64,000 nt of DNA from Caprella mutica. Its lineage: Eukaryota; Arthropoda; Malacostraca; Amphipoda; Caprellidae. The stretch covers positions 186,001-250,000 of the forward strand of contig CANNZV010000255.1 in NCBI GenBank assembly GCA_947561585.1, written 5' to 3'. Made by a program: the position numbers and the translations under genes. The notes beneath the pieces are model-generated. The model was not told the origin of the DNA, ran no database searches, and was given only the letters and a program-made list of their open reading frames with translations. Positions 37,836 through 49,706 of this stretch are shown piece by piece. How positions within the stretch are numbered: the stretch's first letter is position 1; each line of letters opens with the position of its first letter.

Positions 37836-39723
37836 GTTAAACGTTTCAAGTAAAAAGCCTCACTTTGGTGGCACCTTTTAATTTAATTGTTCGGCCTTTT
37901 TTTGCTTTATCAAAAAAGGGTGAACACATTATCCAATGCTATAAATTAACTTTGTAATTTGAGACGGTAATACCAGAATATTTATGCTTAAATTAAATCC
38001 GTATTTCAGATAAGCGGTAATCATTGCAAAAAGCCTTTCTAGCTTTGATTTATACAACCTGAAAACACGCAACATAATATTATAAATGAATGAAACAGCA
38101 GTGGTGAAGAAACTGTGTTAGTGAGAAACTGGTAAGGAATGAAACAGCAGTGGTGAAGAAACTCTTGTTTAGAATTTTTAACGAATGAACCAACATACTG
38201 ATGAAAAATAATTAATTCAAGAAATACCTAACAAGAAAGTTATAAATTGTGAATTCGTTTCCCGGCATATTTGTAACTTTTCTTTATTTACGTTAATTGC
38301 ACTTGTGAGTTGCTTAAATTAGGTCAAAATTAAATTAACACTACAGATATCAGTAACATTTCGTTTATCTGTTTGAAAAATTTCATTTTTAATTATTTCC
38401 AGGACTATTTCATTTGTTCCTAAATAATTTTGTAGGGTAGAGATTTGGTTCGGTTTCATCCCAATTTTCCTAAATTTAACTCAGATCTTAATTTTTTATT
38501 GTCTTAATTCAGTTCTAATGCTTGCTGAGATCAACATTCATCTTAGATAAAGAATTAAGTCTACGAGTAGAAGAAGTGGTTAGCGAAAAAAAAAAATTCT
38601 ATTTTATTGGATAGAAATCCGTTAAATAACGACCAAATATATGTAAAAGACCATCTTTTATAAAATCAACTTGACTGAAGATGTTGCAGGAATAATTTAA
38701 GAAATATCAGGTGGAATTACAAGAAAATTTTAATATCATGAATATAGTATTCAGATGTTATAATTATTTATTCGATGTAGTGGAAAATTAGAAGTTTAGC
38801 CAATTTGTGGAATATCTTTAGCAGTACTTTATCATCTCAGTAAACAAATAAAATTTCCTAATAATTATACATGTTTATGATAATATTTTGTGGAAATTTG
38901 TGTTGAGGACTTCTTATTTCACAGTCTGAAAACATCAATTGGAATCACTTTTCTTTCAATCTGAACTTACTAGGAATATTCCAATAACATATCACTGTAT
39001 AATCAATCTCAAGGCTAACAATGGAAACCAGTAATGAGAAGCTTTTGGATCGATGCGAGACTCATCACAAGGAGTTAATTCATGTTCTCATGCGCATCCT
39101 CGAGCTTAAATAATGGCACTTCTACTCTCTCACAAAGGGATCAGAGGTCACAGTAGGTTATGGATTTCCGGAACAGATGATCAGATACGGTTATTAGTAC
39201 AGTATAAAGAAACGTTTTTAGATTAAAACACTGACAGTTGTTAGCATTTTCGTCATCAAAACACGCTTGATGAGGAACTATTAAGTTAATAAAATTCAGG
39301 TCTCCATTCGAGCAGCTTCTAACGTATTCTAAGTCATGTGTAGAGGAATAGTTGAGAGTTAACTACATACTTCAATATTTGTTCTCAATCAATGTAGATG
39401 GCTATATTTCACCAGCTTCTTTTGCTCTAAGCACTGTCAGATCTTAGTGAGCTAGGTTAACTATAGCAATCGAAATACATTACAGACAGTCTCCCACCAC
39501 AACAATAGATAGAGGAAGTTAGAGAGACGTTAGTCCTGAAGAGCTTTCGATGAATGATCTTGTTACCCATTCGACATGATGGAGCACAGTGGGAGATAAG
39601 CTAGTAAATTAGTAAGATATTAAGATATATCCAGTGAAGAAGATGTTTGATGAACTTTTAGTCATTTGAGTGATGAGTTTTTAGGCAAAACAATAAAATT
39701 GGCATAATATCGAATGTATTATC
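37836..39723. other. AT-rich DNA without a supported gene
   Basis: No gene was recognised. A 27-bp word AATGAAACAGCAGTGGTGAAGAAACT occurs twice (38092 and 38138). The stretch 39000-39600 is somewhat less AT-rich without an open frame, perhaps decayed coding. Confidence 0.5.
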
Positions 39724-39868
39724 GGTTCTAGGAAAATTCCACTAAAGAAAGTTCCACTGCAGAAGATTCCACCGGGAAATTCCACTAAGAACTATTCCAC
39801 TGAGGAAAATTTCATTGCGGAAAATTCCACTGGGAAAATTCAACCGAGGAAAATTCCACTGAATACAA
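39724..39868 (+). repeat. Single capped end of a tandem-terminus element
   Basis: It opens CGGTTCTAGG, the cap of this class, followed by about ten GAAAATTCCACTGAG-type units of 13-16 bp. No inverted partner was found in the following kilobases, so it is a solo end or an element with a lost right end. Confidence 0.65.
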
Positions 39869-41442
39869 ATGAATTCATAAATTGTACTGCTCATTTTCTA
39901 AAATAATACTTTAGAAATTATTATCTTCATATTATATGAGCTTTTTTGATATTCATTTCACTGTTCCTTTTTAATTGGTTTAATAAGATTCAAGTGAAAC
40001 TCTCTCATTATATTTGTACATTTCTTTGTCAAACACCTGAGGAAAAAGCATTCCTAAGCTTCTTCTACTTTACATTAAGATAATTCTACTTACAAAAAAT
40101 ATTAAATAAATTTTATTTAACCTCTTGTTCAGCTAATCCGGTTATATTTAGTGGAAGTTAATTTTCATTTTGAATATAATTACGAATTTTAAATAGGTGC
40201 AAATAAAATACCTGTTATACGAGACGATAGATTGTAACAAAAAGAAAATAAGCACAAATAGTACAATCAGTTTATGATGTGAACAAATTCTTCAATTCAA
40301 ACATTTTAAATATAGTAACAACAATTAAACAACTATAGATAAAATAATAACACTTAATTGGGGGGGGGGGGGGAGTTTAATAGTTTTAATAAATTTATCA
40401 AATCTAGAACAGATAACAGTTTTGATAGGGATAACTAAGCAGCATAAACAAGTTAGCAAATTGAAGTGCTTCAAGGATTTTGGGTGAACAGGATATTGGC
40501 AGTATATTCCGGTATACTGAGGGCTGTGGTGATCCAAGGAGACAACAAAGAGAAGGAACAGAGTCTATCCTACGAATGAGCAGCCACAGATCCGGGACAT
40601 TTGCATATCTGCCAAAAATCAATCAAACATGAACTAAACAGATTTTGGAGAAACAAACTAAATATAATACGAAAGACAAATTTAACCACGACAAATTCAA
40701 TTTACCTAGAGTCAAAAACTGTTGAACCAGTGCGAGGAAGATATCTATAAGGTGCATCTCCTATACAGGGTCTAAGAATGTGAAGAAATTTAAAGTTGTT
40801 AAAGTAAAGTTGTTAAAGGAAATTGTAATTGATTGGTAATTTAAAACACAAAGTCAACTGACTTATAGTTTAGTTTCACTAATAAGATTTAAATCAACGA
40901 TCTAAAATTAATTTTTAAGTAAAGGATTTTAATAAGTTTTATGTAAATAATTTGAATATGTTTTTAAGTAAATAATTTTAATATGATTTGATACTTCAAA
41001 TGAAATAAATCTCTGAGGGTAAGGGATATTCTGGTGTTCAGATTATATTCCTAATACATTGAACACTGAACACGAAAAGCACACATTGTCCCTAAGCATT
41101 GTCACTCACTGCGTTGTATGGCTGTTCTGGTAATTTGACCTGGTTTCGCCCATCCTTCGACACGTCTACTAAGTCCAGTCTCAATTCTGAAATAAATAAA
41201 GTTAATTCACAAATAGGAAATTTTCTACATATTTTGAATAATGGTCAAAGCAGTTTTATTTCATCATATATTTATTTACTCGACCAAACAATACTAAGTT
41301 CATGTATAATGGATACAGTAGAATATTCATATTATTCCAAAGATTTATCAGAAGGTTGAATTGATTTTCTACTTGATTTCATCTTTCATAATTTATGATG
41401 TTTTATAAAATAAGGATGAAAATTTTAATTTGTACTCGAGCG
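39869..41442. other. AT-rich DNA with a poly-G run
   Basis: A run of 14 G lies at 40360-40373. A short tandem pair GTTGTTAAAG lies near 40795. No gene was recognised; the 86-codon frame at 41099-41359 has no motif. Confidence 0.55.
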
Positions 41443-41740
41443 ATTTTTATTTGAAATTGATCTATTTTAATTTGAACTACACTTTATTTAACTTGAAGTT
41501 GATCTTTTTTAATTTGAACTTGACTAATTTTAATTTGAAGTTCACTAATTTTAATTTGAAGTTCACTAATTTTAATTTGAAGTTCACTAATTTTAATTTG
41601 AAGTTCACTAATTTTTATTCGAAATTCACTTTCTTTAATTTGAAGTTCACTAATTTTAATTCGAAATTCTCTTCCTTTAATTTGAAGTTGACTAAATTCA
41701 ATTTGAGCTTGACTTCTTTTAATTTGAGGCTAAAATGGTG
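41443..41740. repeat. 21-bp minisatellite, TTCACTAATTTTAATTTGAAG
   Basis: About fourteen units, sharpest at 41520-41630. Since 21 is a multiple of three, one frame stays open and would read a seven-residue repeat NFNLKFT for over 90 codons; this is a property of the array, with no sign of a gene (no conserved flanks, no start context). Confidence 0.92.
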
Positions 41741-41842
41741 TAGTTATTTAGAATATTCACTGTACCTTATAAATTTTATCTTATAAATCCTGCTAAATAC
41801 ATCTTTAAGCAGGATAATTTTTTTCTTCTAAATTGTACACAA

Positions 41843-41984
41843 GGGTGCGTTCACACTACAAGCGGAGCGGCGCGGCGCGCTCGAAAAATTAATGTATATT
41901 TGACGCTAGCGGTGCTGCTAGCGTCAAATATACATTAATTTTTCGAGCGCGCCGCTCTGTTCCGCTTGTAGTGTGAACGCACCC
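41843..41984. mobile_element. Foldback MITE with 68-bp arms
   Basis: The arms 41843-41910 and 41917-41984 are complementary at 65 of 68 positions around a 6-bp centre. The outer end is GGGTGCGTTCACACTACAAG, followed by a GC-rich stretch of CG steps unlike the surroundings. The only flank similarity is CAA on the left and TAA on the right, so no target duplication can be claimed. A related, more decayed element is at 55503-55627. Confidence 0.9.
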
Positions 41985-44900
41985 TAACTGTTAGTTTAAT
42001 AAGAAGAAATAGAAATCAATTCTTATTTTATTTCCTTTTTGTTATAGAAATGAAAGTTTTTTATATATCCTGGATACGAATTTATGTTTAACTGCACAAT
42101 TTTTTAATGTTTTTCATCGTGGATTGAATAGAAATGTCATTATTAGCCAAATATGCAAATAAGAGCTTTTAAGCTATTTATAATTAGAAAGAGAAGGAAT
42201 TAGAGAAAGAAAAATGCTATGAACCATCTAATAATGCCAAATAATCAAAATAATATTTTCTATACTATGGAAAACAATAATAAACTGAGGAAATTAATGT
42301 TCACGAATCTGACAATGATTAAAAGAAAGTTTAAAGTTTGAATAAAATTAATGATCAGATCAAACCTCTGACGTAATACGTTGGTCGTAGTCTAAAAGTA
42401 CACAGACAAGACATGAAAGCTGAAGTTTATGAGAATAAAAAGTAAAACACTGACAGATGGAGCTATGCATCACAAGCTAAAAAAGAAGCAATTCGAACAG
42501 CTTAAGATTCTCTTCGAACTTAGCTTCAGACTGAAGAATAACTCGAGAATCTTTTGAATTAACTTGTGCTGGATTAGTAATCTCTTTCAATACAACATAA
42601 GAATTACTATTGCCTTAAGAAAAAAGTTAGCAAAATTAGAACCATATCCAAGAGATGCAGAACTTCTAACATGGACGACATCATTCAGAGCACCCGATAG
42701 TTTTTAAAGAGTTTGGAGTCATGTAAAGTTGGCCAATAAATGGAAGTTATGACTTCAGGAAACATTGTCTTGGACTTTAATTATGAAGGCACTGAATTTC
42801 CATAGATTCAATTGGAGGAAGATATTTGGATGAATGAAATATAACACAACCCACCTCACAAACACACAGATAACTAAGATACTGAGACAAGTGCGATGTC
42901 TAAGTAAGTTGAAAAAACATATTATGCATGCAGGTTTTAGAATAAATTGTCTCAGTTTTACTCATCAATTTAGTAATCTCAGAGTCGCTGTCATGAGATG
43001 TTGACAGAAATTATCTTCGAGATTTAGAAACAGAGAAATCAGTTGTCCCAACTACAGACAAACTGTCAAAATTTACTAAGGAGTCTGACCGACTGATAAT
43101 GGATAGCATGGGAGTTCCAGACAGTAGACTAAGATTATTCAATATTAATCTCAATTTTTTTGTACTGAGGCCGATGTAATTTAGATTGTTAGGGTTGCAA
43201 CGGTTTAGCTGATTTGTTCATGACCAAAGATTCAATATTTATAGACATTACATGATTGTAATAGTATGATTTGCATAAATATTTAAAATATGTATATCAT
43301 TAAAAGATAGTTAGTTAATTTCAACAAAATTTATTGTTATTATCTATTTAGTTTGTGAACAAATTTAGCAGCTGAATTAGAAATATGTTATTACAGTAAC
43401 ATTGTTCCAACAAATTCTGCAACTATCTTTTGTTGATAATTTGACCCTGCCTTTCCATCTTAACAGCATGCTATCAAATATACAAAATGTGATAAGGATT
43501 ATTAAATAAGTAATTTTTCAAGTTTGCCTTTTTAGAAATTCATAGAATTTTTAACATTGTATCTTGCACATGAATAATGTATATATATATCCATACAGTA
43601 ATATTAAGTTATTATATTTCAAGTAGGTCGTTGTTTTTACATCATACAAAGAACACACATAATCTAAGGAGATGTATATTGTATAATATGAAGTAGATTC
43701 CAAAAAATAAAATAAATAATTGAGAGATATAGAAACATTCATTAGATATCACTGTGTTAACTTTAGAGTCAATTTTCCATAAATTACAGTAAAATTGATA
43801 TTAAATTATTTAGGAATGAAGAAAAATGTGGAATATCAAATAAATAGAAATTTTTTGAATAATATATAATATATTCGAATGTTTATTGAAATTATTGACC
43901 ATGGGTGGACTCACTCACTTTAGATCAGTGGTTCTTACAGTATTTTTCTTGTGCACCCTTTGCTTTTCTCATGCATCTCCTGAGCATTGTTTTGCATTGA
44001 AATAAATTGAAAAGCTAGAAAATTAGAATATATTTGGTTACTATGATTTGAGAATTAAAAATGCTAATTGAAAATGAAAGGAAAAAGATTGTTTTGTTTA
44101 CATAATGTACAATTACTATTTTAGGTGAGGAAAATTAAAATCCAATAGAAATGAAAAAAAAAACACATATTATTTGTGATAATAATGCAGTATATTGCAT
44201 TGCAATTTTATAAATATTTAGAAAATGAACAGTTGTAAATTAATAAAATAAAACAAATCAATTACGGGGTAGCAACACAGAAAGGAAAATTCGATATAGA
44301 TATATGTATAGATTTTTGTTTACACTTTGTTAATACAATTAAGGAACGAATATTTAGCTTTCTCGATTTAGGAATTCTTTAAATCAAAGGAAATTGTTAA
44401 ATATATAGTTATTACCATGAGTAAAATTTAAAAAAAATCAGAGTAATTGATGTTAATAAACATTCCATATAAATATTGATTCACTTAGGCAAAAAATTTG
44501 GAATAAATAATTATGGATTTTTTTTCATTTTATATATTAAAGTTAAATAGGAAATATAATATTTATTAACAAAAAATATTGAAGGCACATATGTTTTTGA
44601 TTTGTCAAAATATTATCAATTGAATTTAAAATATGTTATAAGAAATATAATATGTATTATTATAATAACGATTAGTTATTTAATAAATTTGATGTCGAGG
44701 AATTTGTTATCATTTAACATCTAACAATCTCAAGGCAACTTTTTCATTTTACAGAAGCCGTAGCTGTTATTAAAATAAAATAATAAACATTTAAGAGAAG
44801 TTTTTATCCCAATTTCCAGATACGCACTTGCTGTGTTCCCTGATTGTTCCATATCAGGTCAATCAGTCGGAATGATTGATGAGATTACTGAATGGATTGG

Positions 44901-45050
44901 ATTTGTTAATCACATTCCCTGCTGATGAGTGCACCAATAATACCAATCAAGACAATCGTCACAAAATATGAAGAGAAGAAAGTGGGAGAAAATTTATCTC
45001 AGGCTTGAAATGTATAGGCAACGATCTTGGTAGAGAATATCTAAATAAAC
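41985..45050. other. AT-rich DNA without a supported gene
   Basis: No gene supported. The stretch 42360-43130 is less AT-rich and has short coding-like phrases in several frames, compatible with a very old element. CAGTGGTTCTTACAG at about 43927 resembles a hAT end but no partner was seen. Confidence 0.5.
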
Positions 45051-45110
45051 TATTGTTAACATCGATAATGTCACAGTTTATATTGTTAACACCGATAACA
45101 TCACAATGTG
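45051..45110. repeat. 30-bp tandem duplication
   Basis: TATTGTTAACATCGATAATGTCACAGTTTA is followed by a copy with six changes. Confidence 0.85.
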
Positions 45111-45149
45111 TATTGGGGAGAGGTGCCTTAGGTATAAAGGCCTAACACC

Positions 45150-45990
45150 GAATCACTTATCTCAAATCGTATTACGTAATAATAGTTATAACGAAAACCG
45201 TACTAGCACCTAATTGAATAAAGAAAACAAGTACTGAGATCGAATACTTTAAAATATATGGTAATAGAATAAATGTTATTATAATAAATGCGAACACAAA
45301 CTAATCATATCTGTAAAAACAGGACAGAGATAAATAGTCTTACCACAAACACTACTTTGAGATAATAAATTTAATATAAGTCGTACTTGACGGTATGGAA
45401 TACAAAAAAAAGTTATTTTATATCTAAAAGTAATATAGCAAATAGTACTCAGGTAGTCTATCCTCTAAATAAACGGTAATAATATAAATATTTCTTATGC
45501 AAATCGTATACAGACCAATTTTTTTCAAATAAAACTTACTTAGATCAAATGATACGAAGATATTTGTATTTAACATAAAGAAATACAATAAAAATAGTTC
45601 TGGGGTATAAAGTATTAGTACAAGCCGTACTGAATCATTTAAATTTAAAATAAATAATCTTTAAACCTAATGAATTTGAAGCAAATAAAATCTCCACAAA
45701 CTTTTTTAAAAACAATCGTACTCCGGTAAGAATATTTATCTATAATAGGAACTGGGCATAAAGTTTCAATGCAAACCTGTACTAAGGTCTAAAATCTTTA
45801 TGAAAAACCTACCAAGGACTAATATCAATAAAATAAGAGGGACTTGGCAATAAAGAAATAAGACAAACAGTCTTACAACCATTCAATCATACGAAAAACA
45901 GTACACAGATACAAATACTTTCAAGATAATGGACTTGCATCGAAAGACCTAGCTTCTAATCGTATTTACATCTAATAGAACTGCGCAAAT
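45150..45990. repeat. Strongly eroded satellite with AAACCGTACTNAGG core
   Basis: The core recurs about fifteen times at irregular 35-95 bp spacing, for example AAAACCGTACTAGCACC, AATCGTATACAGACC, AAGCCGTACTGAATC, AATCGTACTCCGG and AACCTGTACTAAGGTC, with A/T-rich filler of similar composition between. Read as an old tandem array. Confidence 0.55.
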
Positions 45991-46439
45991 GTGATTTACA
46001 TATTATGATCTCAAGGCCGACTGTAACTTGGGCAAACTGGCCTGAGGTCTAATGAATTTATGTCGAAAGCTCCACCTACCACCATTCCCCCTCCCTCTCC
46101 CACACACAAAGGGGCGGGGCACGGACACCGTCATTCTTTTCCTTCTTTTCAGTGCAGATTGTACCGTGGTGGGCTGTACTCACTACCTTTTCGCGCATCA
46201 AAATTTCTTTTAGGATAAAATATATTGCTATTAGATTATAGTTGTACATAGCTAATACAGTATATTATAATAACCACCAATTTGAAGTTGGAATGGAACA
46301 AGGTATCAATAAACGGGTCTCGCATATAGTTTATTAAAATTTTATCTCCACAAAGAGTGAAAAATATTTAACACATGATTACATTTACTATAAATCAACC
46401 TTATTCCTTACAAAATTGTAATCATAATATTCTGACATA
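45991..46439. other. GC-rich patch with a splice-acceptor-like site
   Basis: At 46070-46200 a pyrimidine-rich tract (TTCTTTTCCTTCTTTTCAG) is followed by about 21 open codons. No downstream donor or domain was recognised; not called as an exon. Confidence 0.3.
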
Positions 46440-46560
46440 ATTATGAGAACTAATTACAGGCAGGCCTCGCTTTAATAAAAGTGGTACTCATTTCGAGTCA
46501 TGTCTCGGAATTGATTACCGTTTGTATAAAACATCAATATTATAATCCAGATGAGGTTAT
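46440..46560 (+). repeat. Weak similarity to the 21857-22882 family
   Basis: GGCAGGCCTCGCTTTAATAAAAG and GTCATGTCTCGGAATTGATTAC resemble GGCAGGCCACGCTTTTATTAC (5642) and GGCATGTCTCGAAGTTATTAC (22189) of the tandem-terminus family. No terminal array nearby. Confidence 0.35.
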
Positions 46561-46857
46561 TGAAGCAATGGTTCAGAAATTCAACCTGTTCCATTTTAGG
46601 GTTAGTTCCGTGTTATCACACGGTTCCATATTTTCGAACACTTAAAAATCTCTTGTGTAATAAATAATAATAATTATTTATTTTTGATTTAAATTGGTAT
46701 CCATTAACAAATTTGAATAATAATTATAATTTTTATATATTCTTTTCTGACGTGTACCAATAACTTGAAACTTAGTACTCTTCTTCCTAAAATATTTCAT
46801 AGAGCATAAAATTGCTGTTTGTTAAATGTAGAACAATAATTATAGAAGTCTAAGTAT

Positions 46858-47056
46858 ACTGAAGGCCTTGCTACACGGTGAGAGAACTGTCGTGACAGTG
46901 GACAGCAGCTGTCCCTGCGTAATCGCATGCCAGTAGCTCAATGTAATAGCATTGAATTTCCATGACAGTTACTCGACCGATGCAGTCACACTGTGCGAGT
47001 AGCTGCACTACAGTAACTCGCTAGGTCAACTCGCACCGTGTAACAGAGCCTTCAGT
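46858..47056. mobile_element. 199-bp MITE with ACTGAAGGC...ACACGGTG inverted ends
   Basis: The left end ACTGAAGGCCTTGCTACACGGTG and, in reverse complement, the right end ACTGAAGGCTCTGTTACACGGTGCGAG pair over about 24 bp. Inside, GTAGCTGCACTACAGTAACTCG-type words also occur in both orientations, giving a foldback character. No target duplication was recognised; superfamily unknown. Confidence 0.8.
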
Positions 47057-47829
47057 GAGAGTAACCTACGATTGGATTTTAAAACATCTATTCTAATAAT
47101 TTCCCTCGTGTTTATTTATTTGGTGTCAGTTACGCACGGGAATATATTGACTTGGATGTTTAAATTCCAGTTTTTATTCAATTTTTTAATGTATTTTATC
47201 TACAGTATAAAATAAATTAGACATACCAGAAAATACAATTTTAATTGAATTCATTAAAAGTAATCCCTTAATAATGGGAAATAAATTGGTATTCATGATG
47301 ACCCGTTATTTTTAACGGAAAAGTACACCAGTATTTTAATAAACAATATTTCTAGCAGGTTTCTTAGCTCGTTTTCAAGTTTGTAGAAAGAAATTAAATA
47401 CAAGTTTCAGTTAACCGAACGCAAATCAGTAATGCAAGAGTTCTTTACTTTAAATGGCCGTACACACGTAGGGTTTTTTAAGTCTTTCCACCAGACTTTT
47501 TTCTCCGCTTTTCCACCAGACTTTTGATTCAAAAGTCAATAGCGTCCACACGTGGATTGACTTTTGAATCTCGTGGATTTACATGTGCAATTAACTACTC
47601 ATATCAGCGACATAAGCTCTTAGCTCTGCACATTTTTTAAACTAGGTACCTAACTAACCTAGGTTATAGGTAGGTAGTTAGTAACTATTAACAACTTTGG
47701 ATAGTTAAAATTACTAATTACCTGGGTTAGATATTTACTAATTATATAGGTTAGTTACTTTTACCTAGATTTATTAATTACTAAAGAACTACCTACCTAG
47801 ATTACTAAGATTAGTTAGTTACTAATTAA

Positions 47830-49109
47830 TAGGGTTGTGACAATATTTTTTTTGAAATATGCTTTTATGCTTTAAGCTTGTTAAATATGCTTTTATGCTT
47901 TATATATATGCTTTTTATGCCTTAAAATATTCTTTTCATGCTTAAAATATGCCTTTTATGCTCAAAATATGCTTTTTATGCGTTCAGGTTAGCTTTATAT
48001 GCCTAATGATAGGCGTTCAGGTTAGCTTTATATGTTCTAATTTCTTTGAAATAAGGCTTATTGTATTTGAGAGTTTTCATTGATGGTATATTTATATAGA
48101 AGGCAGGGTAGGAAACAATGTCAAATTGAGACGGTTTATTCTGTATGAGGTAACCAAAATAATAAATAGTGAACAGTTTTAGACAATAACTTGAACAATA
48201 AAGAAAGTATTTATTACATTTGATGAATATAGCTGTTTTAAATTCTCGAACATAATTCTACGTCTGTTATCTGCTATAATTTGTAGTCTTAACTCATTTC
48301 GAATTTAAAAAATAAGGTTCGTTTGGGAACAAAAAATCTGGTACCGAATCGTCCTATAGTAACGAAACGTCCTAGCTCCGTTTACAATCGGGACGTGCCA
48401 TTAGTCCGACAGTTACATCTTTCAGTGTTATTTCTCGTTTTATTTATTGATTAAAATGAAAAATATTAAATAATATACATTTTAGTTATACAAATTTAGA
48501 TAATACAATATTTAACTTTATTTTCTTTTAAATTATATATTCCTCTCTTATCTCACTTTATTTCTAATATTAGCTCATTTGTATGATGCATTCCCTCATT
48601 CAATTTAATGTAGCTTGTTGTGTTCGCTAGGTTGTTGTACTGCACACTTCATGATTTTTTAATGACCTGGCAGCGAGGTTTGGGGGGTAGCACGCCCCCC
48701 CCCCCCTGGTAACATATATATTGATATTCAATCAGAAATAAACTGCAAAAGTGTCTGACTAATGGAAGGTCGCACCAATGAATAGTAAGCGTTTACAATA
48801 GGTAAAGCGTAACACAAAATGGCAGCTCCTATTGTGTACTCCTTTTCAAAATTATTGCTATTATTTATCGCCTTACAGGTTCCAATGATTCAATAAGATA
48901 ATTTCCTCACCTAGTCTTTTAAACTCAAAACTTCTCGAATTATTCATTCAAACCAAAAAAATTAGTTTGCATTTCATTTGCAGTCACTTGGACTATTTGA
49001 TTAGCTAAAAGCATATTTTGAGAATATTCTTTATTTCAAAAAATATGCTTTATTGCTAAAAAGCATAAAGAATAATTCTTTAAGCCAAAAGAATATTGTC
49101 ACAACCCTA
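47830..49109. mobile_element. Nested hAT-type element with perfect 8-bp target duplication
   Basis: The ends TAGGGTTGTGACAATATT and AATATTGTCACAACCCTA are perfect inverted repeats of 18 bp. Identical flanks CTAATTAA lie at 47822-47829 and 49110-49117. Subterminal ATATGCTTTTTATGC words repeat many times on the left (47857-48010) and fewer times inverted on the right (AAAAAGCATAAAG at about 49057); such subterminal repeats are typical transposase-binding clusters of hAT elements. Non-coding, 1280 bp, itself holding the element at 48339-48776. Confidence 0.92.
48339..48776. mobile_element. Innermost tandem-terminus element
   Basis: Left degenerate units CGAATCGTCCTATAGTAACGAAACGTCCTAG and GGGACGTGCCATTAGTCCGAC pair with inverted GTCTGACTAATGGAAGGTCGCACC at the right. 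The left end opens TGGTACCG. The interior block 48627-48694, ending in a run of 12 C (48695-48706), is shared with the element at 37228-37594 although the terminal arrays differ. No target duplication was found, so the exact ends are uncertain. Confidence 0.6.
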
Positions 49110-49706
49110 CTAATTAACTTGGTTTGGAAATTTTTATAAAGTTTATTACAATAATTAGTTATAAACTAATCGAGATTATTTTCATTCAATTTGATTTAAT
49201 GATTAACCTAACCCACTCAACAAATGTAATTTAGCTATTATATAAAGTTTAGGCAAAAGTATTAATACGTAGGTACCATATATGTATTGCCGATTGAGTT
49301 ACAATAAAAAAATAAAGGCATTGGCTTATAGGTAATATGTTGAAATGAATGAATATATTATAGGTACTAAAAAAAGTTTTAAGAAACCTTACTAATATCA
49401 ATTTTACTGGCAGTCTTTTATATAAAGATGAAATTTCTTTACCTCAAAGGTAAAGAAATGAAAGGAGCAAAGATTGGCTAAAAATGAACACCAATCCTGT
49501 TATTTTACAATATAATTTATGAGTTGACAGTAGCTATACGAGGATTTCTAAAATTGCACCTCTTGATTGGGGGAAAATAATAGAACATGTAGGTTGTTGA
49601 AAAGTCTCGGACTTTTGGTGCAAAATTTAAGTCTCATGGAAAAAGTGGGAGGAGCTTAGCAAAAAGTCCGGTGGAAAGACTGAAAAAACCCTGCGTGTGT
49701 ACGGCC

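Larger units (their letters stand above)
47456..49706. mobile_element. Outer element of a three-level nest, hAT-like
   Basis: The left end GGCCGTACACACGTAGGGTTTTTTAAGTCTTTCCACCAGACTTTTTT pairs with the right end over nearly 50 bp. Flanks CTTTAAAT (47448-47455) and CTTTAGGA (49707-49714) share 5 of 8 bases, weak support for an 8-bp duplication. Removing the nested element 47830-49109 leaves about 960 bp, with a TAGGTA/TACCTA-rich patch at 47640-47829. No coding. Confidence 0.8.

Noticed and set aside
40767..40790. CAGGGTCTAAGAATG resembling the cap of the tandem-terminus class
   Set aside because: No tandem units follow and no inverted partner for the array at 39724 is present.
41430..41786. 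118-codon frame with NFNLKFT repeats
   Set aside because: Product of the 21-bp AT-rich minisatellite.
43927..43960. CAGTGGTTCTTACAG resembling a hAT end
   Set aside because: No inverted partner or 8-bp duplication found.
45150..46000. tRNA or other RNA gene search across the window
   Set aside because: No convincing A box/B box pair or rRNA block was seen here or elsewhere; a covariance scan would be needed to be certain.
46140..46230. Pyrimidine tract and CAG followed by 21 open codons
   Set aside because: No donor site or domain; the frame stops soon.
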